Below the pieces are notes generated by a model, which made no database searches, was not told the origin of the DNA, and saw only the letters and a list, made by a program, of their open reading frames with translations. A stretch of DNA of 7,181 nt. Origin: Methanoregula sp. (GTDB lineage: Archaea; Halobacteriota; Methanomicrobia; Methanomicrobiales; Methanospirillaceae). Positions 5,945-7,181 of this stretch are shown one piece after another. The position numbers were made by a program, and so were the translations under genes. How positions within the stretch are numbered: the stretch's first letter is position 1; every line of letters begins with the position of its first letter. The stretch covers positions 1-7,181 of the forward strand of contig JAQTSH010000077.1 in the NCBI GenBank assembly GCA_028711405.1, given 5' to 3'.

Positions 5945-6019
5945 TGGGGTAGGGCGGATTCGAACCGCCGTCAAAGCGTCCCAAACGCTCTAGGATGGAC
6001 CAGGCTACCCTACTACCCC
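5945..6019 (-). tRNA. trnP: tRNA-Pro (anticodon UGG)
   Basis: A 75-base cloverleaf folds completely. The acceptor GGGGTAG pairs with CTACCCC and is followed by discriminator A at 5945. The D arm is GGGT/TCCT with GG in the loop. The anticodon stem is GAGCG/CGCTT with loop TTTGGGA, giving anticodon TGG at 5981-5983. A four-base variable loop and T arm GGCGG-TTCGAAT-CCGCC complete it. No CCA is encoded and no intron is present. UGG reads CCA and, by wobble, other proline codons. It lies 58 bases after pyrH and six bases before nth on the same strand. Confidence 0.97.
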
Positions 6020-6046
6020 GTGCCTTACAGTATTGTTTCGGGTCGT

Positions 6047-6054
6047 TAAAAATA
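6047..6054 (-). promoter_or_regulatory. TATA box (box A) for tRNA-Pro
   Basis: On the minus strand TATTTTTA is centred 31 bases before the mature tRNA 5' end. With the usual archaeal TATA-to-start distance of about 25 bases, transcription would begin some five or six bases upstream of the tRNA. The spacing and AT-only core in a GC-rich surrounding make this the likely promoter of the tRNA and probably also of nth. Confidence 0.5.
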
Positions 6055-6077
6055 CCTGCCGTCCGGTTGCGACGGGA

Positions 6078-6782
6078 TCAGAGCGGCAGGAGTTTCTTTT
6101 TCGTCTCAGAAATGATCGTGCAGGTGCATTTCCCGTCAAGGATGGCACGACTGAGGTTCTCCGGGTCGGTGCCTTTCAGGACGACGAGCGGGATATGACT
6201 GCGCTCGACCACCCGTGCGGCAGTGATATCGAGAGGGGTGTGGGAACCGGCGGTCAATCCTTTTTCACTCACGATCTTCACAAGCGCTGCCGGTGTGAGC
6301 CGGCTATAGTGTTTCGCCGCCGGGTTCTCTTCCGGGTCTTCGGCAAAGATGCCATCGACCGATGTGACGTTGATGAAGAGATCTGCCTGCACACGTTCTG
6401 CGAGGACTGCCGCAACCGCATCCGTAGTCTGCCCCGGCGTGATTCCGCCCATGACAACAATTTTTCCGGATTCCCCATACTTTTTTGCTTCATTATGGCT
6501 CATTGCAACGACCGGGTATGCTGCATCGCGGAGGGCGCCAAGAAGGAGCGTTGCGTTCAGGCGGGTGACGAGGATCCCGATTTCGTCTGAGGTTCCTTCA
6601 TCCAGTCCCAGTGAACGGGCGACGTCAATGTATGTCCGTGCGCCACCCCCGCCCCCGACCACGACAAAGAGCCGGTGACGTGCAGCGATCTCTTTTAGCA
6701 CCGGGAGATACGCAGCTATCCTGTTCTCTTGTGTCGTCTTTATGAGAATTGAACCACCAAGCGAGATGACGAGCGTCTTCAT
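6078..6782 (-). CDS. pyrH: UMP kinase, archaeal type
   Basis: A 234-residue amino-acid-kinase-fold enzyme that phosphorylates UMP to UDP with ATP in pyrimidine nucleotide synthesis, in the cytoplasm. SLGGSI (7-12) is the N-terminal phosphate-binding segment and VVVGGGGGAR (40-49) the second glycine-rich loop. DEIGILVTRLNATLL (66-80) is the block typical of archaeal UMP kinases and separates it from isopentenyl phosphate kinases. GGITPGQTTDAVAAVLAE (112-129) and NVTSVDGIFAEDP (138-150) complete the active site. Length is normal, and it ends in TGA at 6078-6080. The ATG at 6782 has no ribosome site, and a TATA-like stretch lies about 29 bases upstream, so leaderless transcription is plausible. 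It is divergent from the zinc-ribbon gene. Confidence 0.95.
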   Translation of the reverse strand: MKTLVISLGGSILIKTTQENRIAAYLPVLKEIAARHRLFVVVGGGGGARTYIDVARSLGLDEGTSDEIGILVTRLNATLLLGALRDAAYPVVAMSHNEAKKYGESGKIVVMGGITPGQTTDAVAAVLAERVQADLFINVTSVDGIFAEDPEENPAAKHYSRLTPAALVKIVSEKGLTAGSHTPLDITAARVVERSHIPLVVLKGTDPENLSRAILDGKCTCTIISETKKKLLPL

Positions 6783-6783
6783 T

Positions 6784-6799
6784 GCACAAGTTTTTGTGC
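6784..6799. repeat. Perfect 6-bp inverted repeat in divergent intergenic gap
   Basis: GCACAA (6784-6789) and TTGTGC (6794-6799) flank a four-base loop directly upstream of the pyrH start. Its place in the 54-base gap between divergent genes fits an operator, and it would overlap the predicted pyrH start site. No regulator is identifiable. Confidence 0.35.
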
Positions 6800-6806
6800 C
6801 GGATAG

Positions 6807-6814
6807 TCTTAAAG
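6807..6814 (-). promoter_or_regulatory. Weak TATA-like box for pyrH
   Basis: CTTTAAGA on the minus strand is centred about 29 bases before the pyrH ATG, which would place transcription start within a few bases of the start codon. This agrees with the absence of a ribosome site before pyrH. The sequence match itself is weak. Confidence 0.25.
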
Positions 6815-6825
6815 AGTTGTTGAAC

Positions 6826-6830
6826 AGGAG
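6826..6830 (+). promoter_or_regulatory. Ribosome binding site deciding the zinc-ribbon start
   Basis: AGGAG lies six bases before ATG 6837. An in-frame TTG at 6831 directly abuts it and could not be served by it, so ATG 6837 is the start. Confidence 0.65.
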
Positions 6831-6836
6831 TTGTGG

Positions 6837-7022
6837 ATGTTGTTATGCTGTCCTGCGTGTAAGAGCCGGGATATCTTTCCGGTTGCCGGAGGTTACATGG
6901 GTCAGGTGTATCTCTGCAAGAGCTGCCGGTATCGCGGTTCGTTTGTGCTCGAGATCGATGATCCAGAGTCTGCGGGTACGGCAGAAGAGAGAGAATCGCA
7001 GGAAAACCAGGTACGAAATTGA
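6837..7022 (+). CDS. Small zinc-ribbon protein, function unknown
   Basis: A 61-residue protein with two CxxC pairs, Cys5-Pro-Ala-Cys8 and Cys27-Lys-Ser-Cys30, joined by a short strand-rich segment (DIFPVAGGYMGQVYL), the pattern of a rubredoxin-like zinc ribbon. The tail from about residue 41 is acidic and polar and probably disordered. Such ribbons bind nucleic acid or protein, but nothing here tells which. The start is supported by AGGAG. It is divergent from pyrH and its TGA (7020-7022) overlaps a possible TTG start of the following radical SAM gene, so the two are probably one transcript. Confidence 0.8.
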   Translation: MLLCCPACKSRDIFPVAGGYMGQVYLCKSCRYRGSFVLEIDDPESAGTAEERESQENQVRN

Positions 7023-7039
7023 CGGATTCGGGAACTACC

Positions 7040-7181
7040 ATGCACGAAGCGCGCCAGTATGCACGATGTACTGATTCTGCTGTACAGTGTTCGCTCTGCA
7101 ACCACCGGTGCCGTATCGCTTCCGGGAAACACGGCATCTGTGGTGTGCGGGAGAATGTCGATGGGACATTGTACGCGTTGA
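7040..7181 (+). CDS. amrS: AmmeMemoRadiSam system radical SAM enzyme, 3' end outside window
   Basis: Only the first 47 codons are in the window. MHEARQYARC followed by QCSLCNHRCRIASGKHGICG and VRENVDGTLYAL is the N-terminus of the radical SAM member of the AmmeMemoRadiSam set, related to pyruvate formate-lyase activases; the C-x2-C-x3-C-x-I-x2-G-x2-G-x-C-x-V-R pattern is diagnostic. The CxxxCxxC cluster motif would lie further downstream. The family occurs with Memo and AMMECR1 proteins; the reaction is not settled. ATG 7040 gives the usual MxEA start but has no clear ribosome site. An in-frame TTG at 7019, seven codons earlier and overlapping the previous stop, has AGGT six bases upstream and is a real alternative. 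Confidence 0.85.
   Translation, partial: MHEARQYARCTDSAVQCSLCNHRCRIASGKHGICGVRENVDGTLYAL

Noticed and set aside
5939..5974. N-terminal extension of endonuclease III
   Set aside because: The extra 12 codons would lie within the tRNA-Pro gene and are not part of the family.
6033..6590. Plus-strand frame of 185 codons
   Set aside because: It is a shadow opposite pyrH, whose motifs are complete.

Overview
The window looks like a chromosomal segment of a methanogenic archaeon, most likely of the Methanomicrobiales. This is inferred, not searched. The support is an archaeal-type UMP kinase, an AmmeMemoRadiSam radical SAM gene, a PiT/DUF47 phosphate cluster, a TPR fragment of the kind abundant in this order, a tRNA gene without an encoded CCA behind an archaeal TATA-type box, and fairly GC-rich coding sequence interrupted by AT-richer gaps.

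Left part (1-2779, + strand): a three-gene phosphate cluster. A PiT-family permease that enters from outside the window is followed by a DUF47 (PhoU-like) protein and a second, complete PiT permease. The two permeases are clearly different paralogs. The first has about 60 extra, mostly hydrophobic residues in its middle and altered signature residues. A hairpin plus eight T's ends the cluster. The genes fit low-affinity inorganic phosphate uptake with a cytoplasmic PhoU-like partner.

Middle part (2780-5272): an accessory, partly eroded zone. About 760 bases without an intact gene hold small inverted and direct repeats, a minus-strand remnant that resembles the N-terminus of an adenine-specific DNA methyltransferase, and a 12-bp tandem repeat lying just beyond the stop of a complete Fic-family gene (minus strand). 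The Fic protein carries an N-terminal autoinhibitory motif, a canonical Fic core and a C-terminal winged helix. Divergent from it is a truncated TPR coding fragment, followed by a possible frameshifted remnant on the minus strand. The zone reads as a small decayed defence or mobile island with Fic as the only intact gene.

Right part (5273-7181): housekeeping genes. On the minus strand lie pyrH (UMP kinase), tRNA-Pro(UGG) and nth (endonuclease III), in that transcriptional order. nth begins only six bases after the tRNA 3' end, so the mRNA may be released leaderless by tRNA processing. Divergent from pyrH, across a 54-base gap with a perfect inverted repeat, lies a 61-residue zinc-ribbon gene. 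It touches the start of a radical SAM gene of the AmmeMemoRadiSam family, which runs off the right edge.

No clearly new multi-gene system is visible. The points most worth following are the asymmetric PiT-DUF47-PiT cluster, the methylase remnant beside Fic, and the tRNA-nth junction.
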